A stretch of DNA of 51,203 bases from DATCZS01 sp036525795 (lineage in GTDB: Bacteria > Actinomycetota > Acidimicrobiia > Spongiisociales > ZC4RG35): assembly GCA_036525795.1 (NCBI GenBank), contig DATCZS010000177.1, positions 1-51,203 of the forward strand. Direction: 5' to 3'. The notes under the pieces are model-generated. The model had not been told where the DNA came from. It did no database searches and worked only from the letters and a program-made list of their open reading frames with translations. The translations under genes were made by a program, and so were the position numbers. Of the stretch, positions 16,010-24,871 are shown in pieces (position 1 is the first letter of the stretch; each line of letters begins with the position of its first letter).

Positions 16010-17421
16010 GCGCCCACCCCCGGCCATCCGGCGCGCCTGGCGGCAGCCTGCAGCGTCTCGGTGAGCCCCACCGCCTCGAGCACCTGGCCCGTGGGGCTGA
16101 TCGCCCCTTCCTGGAAGCCGTTGCGGAGGCGGATCTCGAGCGGGTCGATGCCCAGCGCGTGGGCGATCTCGTCCATCTGCGACTCGTAGGCGAAGCACAC
16201 CTGGGGAGCGCCGAACCCGCGCATGGCGCCGCCGACCGTCTTGTTGGTGTACACGGCGCACCCCTCGACATGGATGTTCGGAATCCGGTACGGACCGGTG
16301 GCGAGAATGGCGGCCTTCCCCACCGTGGTTTCGCTCCACGAGGCGTACGCACCCCCATCGAGCACGAGGCGAACCCTCCGGGCGACGAGCCGGCCGTCTG
16401 CGGTGACGCCTGTCTTGTAGTCGGCGACCAGCGGATGGCGCACCGTCGATGAAGCGAACTCCTCCTCCCGTGTGTAGACGACCTTCACCGGGAGGCCGCT
16501 CTTGCGCGAGAGGAGCGCCAGCGCCGGCTCGACGCGGATCTCGTTCTTCCCCCCGAAGTTGCCGCCGAGGATGGAGGCGGTGACCCGGATCCGGCTCACC
16601 GGGAGGCCGAGCGTACGGGCGAGATCGGTGCGAGCGAGCGTGATCCTGCCGACGGTGGTGGTGAGGTGCACCCTGCCCCCCGGCTCCCAGACGGCGATGG
16701 CGGCGAACGGCTCCATCGGGGCGTGCTCGATCATCTGCGTCGTGTATCGACCCTCGAAGACGTGATCGCTCTGGGCGAACCCGCGCTCGACGTCGCCCCG
16801 AACGATCGTCTTCGACGTGTACACGTTGCTGGGCCCGTGGAGGCGCGGCGCATCGTCGGACATCGCCTCGAGCGGATCGAACACCGCCGGGAGCGGTTCG
16901 TAGTCGACCCGGATCTTCGTCAGGGCCTCTCGTGCCAGCTGCTCCGTCTCGGCGGCCACCGCCGCCACCAGATCGCCGCGATGGCGGACCCGGTCGACGG
17001 CGAGGATCGGCTGGTCCTGGTAGGTCGAACCGAACGAGTTCACGGGAATCTCGCCACCGGTGAGCGTGGCGACCACCCCCGGGCTCCCGGCCGCCCCCGT
17101 CATGTCGATGGCGCGGATCCGGGCATGGGCGTGGGCGCTGGGGAGGAAGGCGGCGTGCAACATGCCGGGCATGGACAGGTCGGCGGCGTACCGGGTGGCG
17201 CCGGTGACGTGGGTCCGGCTGTCCGGGCGCACCACCCTGAGCCCCAGGGCAGGCGTCTGCTCGTTCACCTCGGCGGTGAGGGCGGCGGCGGACAGATCGG
17301 ACCCCGGGGCGAGAGCCGGAACGGGGCGGACGGCCTCTTCGACGAGGCGCTGCAACGCGTCGTCGGCCTCGCCACCCCGGGTCTCGACATGCCGGGTCTC
17401 CTGCTCACGGTCCCGCGTCAC
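16006..17421 (-). CDS. molybdenum hydroxylase Mo-binding subunit, N-terminal half (NdhL-like)
   Basis: 471 residues covering the a/b hammerhead (about 60-175) and first Mo-binding domain. GGNFGGKNE (286-294) and GGAMRGFGAPQ (397-407) are pterin-binding loops. The RGFG loop is the xanthine-dehydrogenase type, not the CSFR loop of aerobic CO dehydrogenase. It ends in RRAGWPGVGA exactly where an intact large subunit would continue into its second Mo domain. Its GTG start (17421) overlaps the 2Fe-2S stop by 4 nt. The first 55 residues are an unusual polar leader. The substrate is probably a purine or N-heteroaromatic compound. Confidence 0.87.
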   Translation of the reverse strand: MTRDREQETRHVETRGGEADDALQRLVEEAVRPVPALAPGSDLSAAALTAEVNEQTPALGLRVVRPDSRTHVTGATRYAADLSMPGMLHAAFLPSAHAHARIRAIDMTGAAGSPGVVATLTGGEIPVNSFGSTYQDQPILAVDRVRHRGDLVAAVAAETEQLAREALTKIRVDYEPLPAVFDPLEAMSDDAPRLHGPSNVYTSKTIVRGDVERGFAQSDHVFEGRYTTQMIEHAPMEPFAAIAVWEPGGRVHLTTTVGRITLARTDLARTLGLPVSRIRVTASILGGNFGGKNEIRVEPALALLSRKSGLPVKVVYTREEEFASSTVRHPLVADYKTGVTADGRLVARRVRLVLDGGAYASWSETTVGKAAILATGPYRIPNIHVEGCAVYTNKTVGGAMRGFGAPQVCFAYESQMDEIAHALGIDPLEIRLRNGFQEGAISPTGQVLEAVGLTETLQAAARRAGWPGVGA

Positions 17422-17912
17422 GAAGCCTCCCCCTTCCCCGCCTCGCGGCCGATCTCGACCAGCGTGTCGACCATCTTGGCGTAGCCGGTACAACGGCACA
17501 GATTCCCGGCCAGCGCCTCGCGGACCTGTCCCTCGTTCGGGGCGGGGTGGGAGTCGAGGAGCGCCTTGGAGGCGATGATCATGCCGGGCGCGCAGAAGCC
17601 GCACTGGAAGGCCGAGGCCAGGTGGAAGGCTGCCTGCAGCCGGTCGAGGTGACCGAACCCGGCGAGCCCCTCGATGGTGACCACCTCTCGCCCGTCGGCC
17701 TGCACCGCCAGCATCAGACAGGAGTTCACCGGCATGCCGTCGACCAACACGGTGCACGCACCGCAGTCCCCGGCGTCACATCCGGATTTGGCGCCTGTGA
17801 GATTCCACACCGAGCGGAGCGCCTCGAGCAGGGTCATCTCTGCGGGGACGTCGGCCCGGCGCGCCTGGCCGTTGATCGCGACGGCGACCGACAGGGTGGC
17901 GCCTCCCCTCAT
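17418..17912 (-). CDS. molybdenum hydroxylase [2Fe-2S] subunit
   Basis: 164 residues with both ferredoxin clusters. The plant-type cluster uses Cys45, Cys50, Cys53 and Cys65 (GCDAGDCGAC). The second cluster uses Cys104, Cys107, Cys139 and Cys141 (CGFC and CRCTGY). It passes electrons between molybdopterin and FAD. Both ends overlap neighbours by 4 nt (ATGA at 17909-17912, GTGA at 17418-17421), so the operon is tightly coupled. Confidence 0.92.
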   Translation of the reverse strand: MRGGATLSVAVAINGQARRADVPAEMTLLEALRSVWNLTGAKSGCDAGDCGACTVLVDGMPVNSCLMLAVQADGREVVTIEGLAGFGHLDRLQAAFHLASAFQCGFCAPGMIIASKALLDSHPAPNEGQVREALAGNLCRCTGYAKMVDTLVEIGREAGKGEAS

Positions 17913-18778
17913 GGCCCCTCCGCCTGACCGAGGGCCCGCTGGAGGGTCCTCCGAACGCCGACCGCCACCAGTTCGCGGCGGTACGCGGCGGACGCGCGGA
18001 AGTCGTCGATGGGGCGGGCGTCTCCGGCGGCGGCCGCCGCTGCCTGGCCGACAGCTCCGTTGGGGGATGCGATCTGTCCTTCGAGGATCGCCTCGGCGTG
18101 CTGCGATCGAATCACGGTGGGGCCCACCGCCCCCAGCGCCACCCTGGCCTCGCGGATGATGCCGTCCGAGACCGCCACACTCGCCGCCGCGTTCACCAGG
18201 GCGAGCGCCTGCCCCTTGCGCAGACCGAACTTCCAGAAGGCCGCCGGCCGGCCGAGCATCGCGCGGGGAATCGTGATGTCCACCACGACTTCGTCTGGCT
18301 GCAGCACGGTGCGGCGCGGTCCGAGGAAGAACTCCTGTATGGGCACCGTCCGGGTGGCACCCACCGATGCCAGGTGGAGGCGTGCATCGAGGGCGAACAG
18401 GACCGGGCCGCTGTCCATCGAGGGAACGGCGGAAACCAGGTTCCCCCCGATCGTGCCGCGGTTGCGGGTTTGAGGAGCCCCGATCGAGTGAGCCGCCGTG
18501 ATCATCGCCGGCGCATGCCTGGCGATCAGCGGGTCGGACATGATCTCGGAGTGGGTGGTGAGGCTGCCGATCCGCAGCCCTTCGTCCGTCTCGGCCACGC
18601 CGTGCATGTCCGCCACCCGGCCGAGGTCGACCACGAGCTCCGGGGGGTCCACCGCCCCCTTCCACTCCACCAGCAGATCGGTGCCGCCCGCGAGAGGGCG
18701 CGCCCTGCCGCCCGCCTGGTGAAGCCCTTCGAGCGCTTCCCACAGGCCCTCAGGCGCCATGTACTCGAACGGCTTCAC
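17909..18778 (-). CDS. molybdenum hydroxylase FAD-binding subunit (CoxM/XdhB-like)
   Basis: 289 residues of the FAD_binding_5/CO_deh_flav_C type. The FAD loops are LAGGTDLL (29-36) and RGTIGGNLVSAVP (107-119), and the C-terminal domain runs from about residue 180. The start is a GTG at 18778 with GGAGGAGG about 5 nt upstream, one of the strongest ribosome sites in the window. First gene of the four-gene hydroxylase operon; the 230-nt region upstream, up to the tRNA, should hold its promoter. Confidence 0.9.
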   Translation of the reverse strand: MKPFEYMAPEGLWEALEGLHQAGGRARPLAGGTDLLVEWKGAVDPPELVVDLGRVADMHGVAETDEGLRIGSLTTHSEIMSDPLIARHAPAMITAAHSIGAPQTRNRGTIGGNLVSAVPSMDSGPVLFALDARLHLASVGATRTVPIQEFFLGPRRTVLQPDEVVVDITIPRAMLGRPAAFWKFGLRKGQALALVNAAASVAVSDGIIREARVALGAVGPTVIRSQHAEAILEGQIASPNGAVGQAAAAAAGDARPIDDFRASAAYRRELVAVGVRRTLQRALGQAEGP

Positions 18779-19007
18779 ATCCCTCCTCCGCCACGGGACA
18801 CCGACGTCGGTGAGCCTATCGGGACGGGATCCGGGCGGGTCCGGTCGAATGGCCCGACTTGTCCTGCCGCAGCGGGGATCGATGCTGCTGCGGAGTGGCG
18901 CCGCCGGTTCATTCGGACCACGGAGGGTCCCGGGGAGGCAGCGACGTCCCCGCAGACGCCGGTGGACCGCCTGGGTTGCCGCCCTGGCGAGCGGTATCGT
19001 GCGCCCG

Positions 19008-19080
19008 GGGCCTCTAGCTCAACTGGCAGAGCAGCGGGCTTTTAACCCGTTGGTTGTGGGTTCGAGTCCCACGGGGCCCA
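19008..19080 (+). tRNA. tRNA-Lys (anticodon UUU)
   Basis: A 73-nt cloverleaf. The acceptor GGGCCTC pairs with GGGGCCC (one G-T pair). The D stem is GCTC/GAGC. The anticodon stem GCGGG/CCCGT encloses loop CTTTTAA with TTT at 19041-19043. The T stem GTGGG/CCCAC carries the TTCGAGT loop. The discriminator base is A and no CCA is encoded, so it must be added enzymatically. Confidence 0.96.
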
Positions 19081-19462
19081 CTGTGAAACTGCAGGGGGAC
19101 AACCCCCCGGCACCCCCCGCGAGTGGGCCATCGCATCGGTTCGCGAAGTGTCCATGCAGGCCCACGCCGGTCGGCAGTCGAGGCCAACGCCGGGGCCGGC
19201 GGCACGGTCGCCGGCGGCACGGTCGCCGGCGACAACATTCGACGGGCGATCCGCACACGCGTCCGAGCAACGTGGCGCTCGTTCGGCTCACCCGTCGGTT
19301 CGACTGGCCCAGAACAGAGGATGGCATGGACACGATGGATCGGGCACCGAAACCGGCGGCCCTGGGCGCGATGCCCGAGGCGGTTCGAGACGAAGCCGAG
19401 GATGGATCTCGGGTCTCGCCCGTGCTTGATAGGGTACGCCGGCCTGGATCGGGAGAGCTGTG
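19081..19462 (+). other. 382-nt stretch without a gene
   Basis: Between the tRNA and the next flavoprotein gene. It contains a tandem 15-bp duplication (listed separately) and otherwise compositionally normal GC-rich sequence. Long open frames run through it on both strands, but none has family-like residues or a ribosome site. The last ~100 nt probably contain the promoter of the 19463 gene. Confidence 0.5.
19198..19227. repeat. tandem 15-bp direct repeat
   Basis: GGCGGCACGGTCGCC occurs twice back to back (19198-19212, 19213-19227), followed by the first three bases of a third copy. Likely slippage in noncoding sequence; no function is evident. Confidence 0.85.
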
Positions 19463-20878
19463 ATGACGGAGGGCGACCGGTGGGACGCCGAGTTCGATGT
19501 GGTCATTGCCGGCGCCGGCGGGGCGGGGCTGGCGGCCGCGATCGAAGCTGCGGAAGCCGGGGCGAGGACCGTCGTCTTCGAGAAGCAGGGCAAGATCTGG
19601 GAGTCCTCGACTGCCATCAACGTGGGCATGGTGGCGTTTGCCGGAACCGACGTGCAAGAGCGGCTGGGCATCGAGGATTCGAGCGAGCTGCTGTACCAGG
19701 ATCTGTTGGCGGTCGGAGGGCACAAGAACGACCCCAACCTCGTCCGCGCCTACGCCGACCATCAACTGGAGACCTACCGGTGGTTGACGGGAATGGGAGT
19801 GCGCTGGGCGGAAGCGACAACCGCCGCCGCGGGCATGAGCCGTCCCCGCGGGCACTTCTCCGACCCGCTGGACATGGTGAGGATCCTCAAGCGCGAGGCG
19901 GAACGGCGGGGAGCCACCGTCCTCTACCACTGCGCCGTCACCGGCCTCATCAGCGACGGCAACGGGCGGGTGACCGGCGTCGAGTTGCGGGACCGGATGA
20001 ACGAGACCCGCGTCCGGGCCCACGGCGGGGTGGTGCTGGCCACCGGTGGATTCGCCCGTTCCCCCGAACGTCTGGCCGCCATCGATCGGCGCTTCATCGG
20101 AATGGCGGCGACCACCGGAGTGGGCCATACCGGTGATGCCCTGCGCATGGCGGAGCCGTTGGGCGCCTTCTTCCGTGACATGGAGTACGTCAAGCCCAGC
20201 TATGAGCTGCACGTCACCGGGGACTCCGCCACCGAGATCTGCCTCGTCTTCTACCTGGGGGCAATCATCGTCAACCGGGAGGGGCGCCGCTTCGTCAACG
20301 AGTCCATCCCCTACAAGGACATCGGGATGGCTTCCATCGACCAGACGGACGGCGTGGGATTCATGGTCTTCGACCAGAAGATCTTCGACCGGGCGGTCGA
20401 GAACACCAGGAACGCCTCGTCCGCCATCCCCCCCGAGAACGTGGTGTCAGGACTCGACGAATCGAGGATCCGACTGCTGGTCAAGGCGGACACGATCGAG
20501 GAACTCGCCGACCGCATGCACGTTCCCCGCCTGGAGCTGACCGAGACCGTTGACCGGTACAACGGCTTCGTGGCGGCGGGCACCGACCCGGAGTTCGGCC
20601 GCAGCCACCTCTCGGCCAACATCGGGGTCCCGGTGAAGATCGAGACGCCGCCCTTCTACGCCTACGAAGCCAAGAGCCACTTCCTCGCCACCTACGCAGG
20701 ACTGGCTGTGGATGACAGCATGCGGGTCTTGACGCCTGCCGGCCACATCCCGGGGCTGTTTGCGGCCGGGGAGGCGATCGGCGGGTTCCACGGGGCCAGC
20801 TATCACTCGGGGGCCGCCGTGGGGCAGGCGCTCATCTTCGGACGCATCGCCGGCAGACAGGCCGCCCAGGGCCTATGA
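19463..20878 (+). CDS. FAD-dependent oxidoreductase, fumarate-reductase/ketosteroid-dehydrogenase-like flavoprotein
   Basis: 471 residues of the FAD_binding_2 (fumarate reductase/succinate dehydrogenase flavoprotein) superfamily. The ADP-binding loop is VVIAGAGGAGLAAAIEA near residue 13, with EKQ as the acidic strand end, GGVVLATGGFA in the middle, and LFAAGEAIGGFHG near the C-terminus closing the FAD site. The catalytic domain lies between about 230 and 390. Relatives reduce or dehydrogenate fumarate-like acids or 3-ketosteroids; the substrate here is unknown. An ATG at 19463 or the GTG just before it (19460) could start it; the GGGAG at 19451 fits the ATG better. Confidence 0.83.
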   Translation: MTEGDRWDAEFDVVIAGAGGAGLAAAIEAAEAGARTVVFEKQGKIWESSTAINVGMVAFAGTDVQERLGIEDSSELLYQDLLAVGGHKNDPNLVRAYADHQLETYRWLTGMGVRWAEATTAAAGMSRPRGHFSDPLDMVRILKREAERRGATVLYHCAVTGLISDGNGRVTGVELRDRMNETRVRAHGGVVLATGGFARSPERLAAIDRRFIGMAATTGVGHTGDALRMAEPLGAFFRDMEYVKPSYELHVTGDSATEICLVFYLGAIIVNREGRRFVNESIPYKDIGMASIDQTDGVGFMVFDQKIFDRAVENTRNASSAIPPENVVSGLDESRIRLLVKADTIEELADRMHVPRLELTETVDRYNGFVAAGTDPEFGRSHLSANIGVPVKIETPPFYAYEAKSHFLATYAGLAVDDSMRVLTPAGHIPGLFAAGEAIGGFHGASYHSGAAVGQALIFGRIAGRQAAQGL

Positions 20879-20911
20879 CCGCGAGGGCGCCGAGCGTGCC
20901 CCGCTCCACCC

Positions 20912-21229
20912 TCAGCCCGAACCTTCGACCAGAAACGAACGGGCCACGCCCGCAGTGTGGCGAAGGGGTGTGAGCGCCTGATACTCATCCGACTCGTACC
21001 GGTTCCGGGCGGGGACGAGCCGTGGGAATTCGATGACCACGGTTCCCCCGGCGGAGGGGGATCGCCTTCGAGTGGCTCGATGCTGCCATCTCGAACCGGG
21101 AAATCCCCCTCGAATACAGCGACGGTTGTCGGACCTTCGGCGTACTCCCGGTCTGCCTCCCTGTCGTACATCGACTTGAGCGATCATGTAGCCCTCTGCC
21201 TTCGCTTCCTCCGGGTTCGTGCTCGCCAT
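20912..21229 (-). pseudogene. DUF1330-family gene broken by two frameshifts
   Basis: From the ATG at 21229 the minus strand reads a DUF1330 start (EGYMIAQVDV). The family pattern then continues in another frame (DREADREYAEG, VFEGDFPVRDG, IEPLEGD) from about 21170 to 21050. It returns to the first frame (VVIEFPRL, YESDEYQALTPLR, FLVEG) up to the stop at 20912. The three pieces in order make a normal ~100-residue DUF1330 protein (small ferredoxin-like fold, function unknown). Two compensating indels mean decay or two sequencing errors; the second lies in a C/G-rich run. Confidence 0.75.
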
Positions 21230-21358
21230 CGCGCTTCGAAGGATGACCGGTGGATGGCGCCACACCCCACCGGAACGTCCTCGCTTTGCCGAGGGACTCG
21301 CGGATCCGCGCGGTCGTTGCGCCGTCCCGAAGACGCAGACCAGGCGATGCGCGCCCAC

Positions 21359-23194
21359 TCAACCGCGCGCGAGGACGTCGAGTACGGCGCCAACCACCAG
21401 GTCAGGGCGGTCCCAGATCACCATGTGCATGCCGGTCCCCTCCGCGACCACAGACGTGACATCGGTGGACAGACCTGCGTAGACGTCGAGCCCTTCCTGC
21501 CAGAAGGAGTCGACTGCTCGAGCCGTCTCCTCGCCGAAGCCGTCGATTGCGCGTTCGCTCAGGAACACCGCCTGCGGGTCCTGTTCGATCACCGTCAGCG
21601 GCACGTCGCCCAGATCACCCAAGGCATCCGAATCCGCCACCGACAGTTCGGCCCACTCGGGGTGCCCACTCTCACCCAAGTTCGCGTCGAGGAAGGAGGG
21701 AAAGCCCACCGGCATCGGGTCGACCAGTACGACTCCTGCAATGTCGTTGCGTCCCTCCGTGAAGAGACGCAGGGTGTGGACGCCATCTCCATTGCCGACC
21801 AGGACATACGGGCCCTTGATTCCGTTTGCCTCGAGCGCCGCCTCCAGCTCGGTCGCCCGCTCCTGAGGGGTCCACTCTCCTTCCACGTACCCATTGACGC
21901 AGACCAGGTACCCGGCGGCATTGAGCTGGGCCTGGACGACCGACCACGATCCGTAGTCGATCCAGTCGTAGGGCTCGAGGATGACGGTGGGTCCCGTGTG
22001 GTCCTCGGGTCCCGTGCACAGGAGGCGGTGGGGGTAGCGGTTCCAACCGTCCGCCACGATCGGTCCAGACTCCAACAGCAGTGCCGGATCGACACGCACC
22101 AGTGCGCCAGGGTGGTACAGACTCACCCACAGCGCCCCGTCCGCCACCACCAGTCCTCCTGCCTTGCCCGGCATCGGGTACCTCGTCGCCTCCCCCGAAA
22201 TCGGGTCGACCTTCAAGAGCAGGTGGTCGGTGTGCGACGTCATCCACAGCGATCCCTCGAAGGAGACCACGTCCAGAAGCCCGAATGTGTAGGTGCCAAA
22301 CGAACGAAACTCGCCGGTGGCAGGGTCGAAGCTGCTCAGGTTCGTCCCGAACGGGTACATGCCGTCCACGAGGAACAGGCGCCCCCCAAACTCCTCGACG
22401 CTGCGCACGCCCCAACCGTCGGCCGTGTCACCTCCCGAGATCGTGGGGATCTCGAGCTCACCCTTGATCCCGGGCACCGACATGCTCGAGATGAAGCCGG
22501 TGCCGGGGTCGTTCAACCAGAGGTGACCGAGACCGACGCCCTTCAGCTCTCCCGAGATCCTCGTCACGATCTCCCCCGAGGATGCGATCTGCATCGTCTC
22601 ACCGTTGGAGGTGCTGATCCACAGCGCATCACCGAACCAGGCGGCTCCATGCCACGGCTCACCCCCGACCGAGATCCTCATGTCGACGCGACCGGCGGAA
22701 GGATCGAAGCGGAGCACCTCACCACCGTTGTCGTAGCTCAGCAGCCACAGATGGCCACCGCCGACAACTACCCCCTCCACGTAGCCATCGATCGAGTAGG
22801 TGGCGTCGATCGCACCCCGCCTGGCGTCAACCCGGTCGAGCCTTTGCTGGAGCGCCTCCATCACCCAGATGGTGTCTCCATCCGCCGCCATCGTCTTCAC
22901 CCCTCCCATCTCCAACCGCACCACGGAGTCGATCCCGGGAAGGCCGCCCAAGGCCCCGAATGCGGGAGTCGTGACCGCAAGCGCGTCGACCGGAGCGCTT
23001 GGCTGCACCACGACCAGGACGACGGCCACCACAGCGACCGCCACCGAGGCGATCGCCCCCACGAGCGGACGCCGCCGGGCCGGTCCGGGTGTCGTACGAG
23101 TGCTCTGAATGCGCTCGTCGATCCTCGCCCGCAGCCTCGACTTGTCGATCACCGCACCGTCGGCGGGATCGGCCTGTTCGAGCAGTTCGATCAT
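21359..23194 (-). CDS. membrane partner of the ECF sigma factor: propeller ectodomain plus degenerate hydrolase domain
   Basis: 611 residues: a short cytosolic N-terminus (1-43), one transmembrane helix (44-64), a beta-propeller-like region (about 90-375) with recurring DG-LW and FDP-TG motifs, and an alpha/beta-hydrolase-like domain (386-611). In that domain the nucleophile elbow reads VGNGDG, with Gly469 in place of Ser, while His590 and the VDP turn are kept. The start codon overlaps the sigma stop by 4 nt (ATGA), the usual arrangement for a sigma/anti-sigma pair. I infer it restrains the sigma factor and senses an extracellular ligand. No zinc anti-sigma HxxxCxxC motif is present. Confidence 0.7.
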   Translation of the reverse strand: MIELLEQADPADGAVIDKSRLRARIDERIQSTRTTPGPARRRPLVGAIASVAVAVVAVVLVVVQPSAPVDALAVTTPAFGALGGLPGIDSVVRLEMGGVKTMAADGDTIWVMEALQQRLDRVDARRGAIDATYSIDGYVEGVVVGGGHLWLLSYDNGGEVLRFDPSAGRVDMRISVGGEPWHGAAWFGDALWISTSNGETMQIASSGEIVTRISGELKGVGLGHLWLNDPGTGFISSMSVPGIKGELEIPTISGGDTADGWGVRSVEEFGGRLFLVDGMYPFGTNLSSFDPATGEFRSFGTYTFGLLDVVSFEGSLWMTSHTDHLLLKVDPISGEATRYPMPGKAGGLVVADGALWVSLYHPGALVRVDPALLLESGPIVADGWNRYPHRLLCTGPEDHTGPTVILEPYDWIDYGSWSVVQAQLNAAGYLVCVNGYVEGEWTPQERATELEAALEANGIKGPYVLVGNGDGVHTLRLFTEGRNDIAGVVLVDPMPVGFPSFLDANLGESGHPEWAELSVADSDALGDLGDVPLTVIEQDPQAVFLSERAIDGFGEETARAVDSFWQEGLDVYAGLSTDVTSVVAEGTGMHMVIWDRPDLVVGAVLDVLARG

Positions 23195-23733
23195 GCTGAT
23201 GCCTCCTGTGCACCCATCCGGCGCGCGTCCTCCCTGAGCCGTTCGAGGCGACTCCTCATCCGGGCACGTGCCCGGAACAGACGCTGGTCGACCGTGTTCA
23301 CGTCGATACCCATGACTGTCGCGATCTCACCGCGCGTCAGACCGTCCCAGGCAGCCAATCGCAGAAGTTCGCGGTCCGCGGGGCGAAGAGCCTCGAGGGC
23401 GAGATGGACAAGCCGGAAGTCGCCGGACGAACTCGAGTCGGCCGCACGGAACGAGGTGAACTCGAGGCGTTCGACGAGTCGCGCCCGACGCCGACGCCCC
23501 CTGAACTGGTTGCCCACCACCCGGTACGCGACACCCAGCAACCATGCCCGTTCGGTCTCCGGTGCCGGCAGCTGATCCATCCGGCGCCATGCGACGGCGA
23601 AGACCTCGGCGGCGGCATCCTCGGCGTCGGCAGCCCCGAGCCGCCGCAGGCAGTAGCGGACGACCGAGTCGTAGTGGGACTCGAAGAGGGCATCGAACGA
23701 GTGCTGCCGGCGATCCAATCCCTCAGGCTCCAT
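23191..23733 (-). CDS. ECF (group IV) RNA polymerase sigma factor
   Basis: 180 residues. Region 2 spans about 12-85 (FDALFESHYDSVVRYCLRR, then DAAAEVFAVAWRR, then RAWLLGVAYRV). Region 4 spans about 115-168 (LRPADRELLRLAAWDGL, EIATVMGIDVNTVDQRLFRAR, a helix-turn-helix). It would direct polymerase to a small regulon under control of the membrane partner encoded next. A 67-nt block including its start and upstream region recurs at 24958-25024. Confidence 0.9.
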   Translation of the reverse strand: MEPEGLDRRQHSFDALFESHYDSVVRYCLRRLGAADAEDAAAEVFAVAWRRMDQLPAPETERAWLLGVAYRVVGNQFRGRRRRARLVERLEFTSFRAADSSSSGDFRLVHLALEALRPADRELLRLAAWDGLTRGEIATVMGIDVNTVDQRLFRARARMRSRLERLREDARRMGAQEASA

Positions 23734-23772
23734 TTCACTGTGTGAGTGTCCGACTCATCATGCTCGCTTACC
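23706..23772 (-). repeat. copy A of a duplicated sigma-gene 5' end with its upstream region
   Basis: This 67-nt block spans about 39 nt upstream of the sigma ATG and its first nine codons. An ungapped hand alignment to 24958-25024 on the same strand matches at 49 of 67 positions. The conserved upstream words (GGACAC, CATGA-like, GTA-GCG) may mark the promoter, possibly autoregulated. Confidence 0.7.
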
Positions 23773-23885
23773 GCCTTCCAAACACACCACTCCTGCTCCC
23801 CGGAGCAGCGCTCGTCGACCCTCCGGGACAGTGAGGAGCAACCTGGTACCGTCGCCCGCCGCGCCTCACCCCGGACGGAGAAGTC

Positions 23886-24869
23886 ATGGATTTCAACCTG
23901 CATGCGTCGACGACATCGGCGGAGACCTACTTCCGGCGGGTCCAGCTGGCCGAGGACCTGGGATATCGCGGCCTGTACATCGGCGAAGGTCAACTCGACA
24001 TCCTCAATCCCTTCCAGTTGATCGCAGCCGCCCGGTTCGTGTCGAGCGAGATCCATCTCGGCACGGCGACGACCAACATCGTGTTCCGTGACCCCACCCT
24101 GCTGGCCGGGGAGGCGGGCACTGCCAACCAGATGATCGGTGGTCGATTCGTGCTCGGCATCGCCACCGGCGACTCCGCCGCCTATCAGCTCGGCCGCAAT
24201 ATCACCAAGATCGCGGAGATGGAAGAGGCGACGAAGACGATCCGCACACTGCTGAGTGGAGAGAGCCTCGAGACTCCGGTGGGTCCGGTGCCTCTTCGAT
24301 TCCCCGTGGGTCACACCGTCCCTCCCATCTACTTCGCCGTCGAGGGCCCGAAGGGCCAGCGATCTGCGGGCAGGGTCGCCGACGGCGTCATCATGGGCAC
24401 CGGGTTCGATCTCGACCTGATCGAAACCGTCCGGTCGCGAGTCGCCGAAGGTGCCCAGGAGGTCGGTCGCGATCCCGCTTCCGTCGACCTCATGGCGGCC
24501 GGGATCATCTACGTCTCTGACGACGGCGAAGACGCCCGCTCGCGGGCGCGGCGCCGGCTCGCCAACCGGGCGCACCACAACTTCCGCCTCACGCTGGACT
24601 CCGTGCCGGAGGAGGAACGTCCCGGCGTGCAACGGTTCATGGACAACTTCGACATCAGCCGGCCGCTCGAAGACCGGGTTCCGGCCGAGTTCGTGTCCGA
24701 CTACCTGGTCCAGCGGTTCTCGATCGCCGGCACCCCGGCGGAGTGCATCGAGCGAGTCGAGAAGCTGGCATCGATCGGAATCACCAACTTCCTGCTGACA
24801 CCGCCCGAGTACGCCTGGGAGGAAGTCTCCCGGCGCTGGGCGGAGGACGTGATGGCGCACGTGGGATGA
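23886..24869 (+). CDS. LLM-class (luciferase-like) flavin/F420-dependent oxidoreductase
   Basis: 327 residues of the bacterial luciferase-like barrel family. The N-terminus has the strand FNLHAST, then AEDLGYRGLYIGEG, then IHLGTATTNIVFRDP and GGRFVLGIATGD. The C-terminal half has GTPAECIERVEKL, typical of F420-dependent members. The ATG at 23886 follows a GGAG site. It is divergent from the ECF sigma gene and is followed immediately by the truncated sigma copy. The substrate is unknown. Confidence 0.85.
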   Translation: MDFNLHASTTSAETYFRRVQLAEDLGYRGLYIGEGQLDILNPFQLIAAARFVSSEIHLGTATTNIVFRDPTLLAGEAGTANQMIGGRFVLGIATGDSAAYQLGRNITKIAEMEEATKTIRTLLSGESLETPVGPVPLRFPVGHTVPPIYFAVEGPKGQRSAGRVADGVIMGTGFDLDLIETVRSRVAEGAQEVGRDPASVDLMAAGIIYVSDDGEDARSRARRRLANRAHHNFRLTLDSVPEEERPGVQRFMDNFDISRPLEDRVPAEFVSDYLVQRFSIAGTPAECIERVEKLASIGITNFLLTPPEYAWEEVSRRWAEDVMAHVG

Positions 24870-24871
24870 GC

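Noticed and set aside
16006..17421. Aerobic CO dehydrogenase large subunit
   Set aside because: The active-site loop is RGFG, not the CSFR loop of form I CO dehydrogenase, and the subunit is split; a xanthine/nicotinate-type hydroxylase fits better.
19008..19080. tRNA-Lys as an attachment site for an integrated element
   Set aside because: No integrase gene and no repeat of the tRNA 3' end was seen in the flanks; the downstream genes are ordinary chromosomal types.
19198..19227. CRISPR-like repeats after the tRNA
   Set aside because: Only two adjacent 15-bp copies without spacers; simple tandem duplication.
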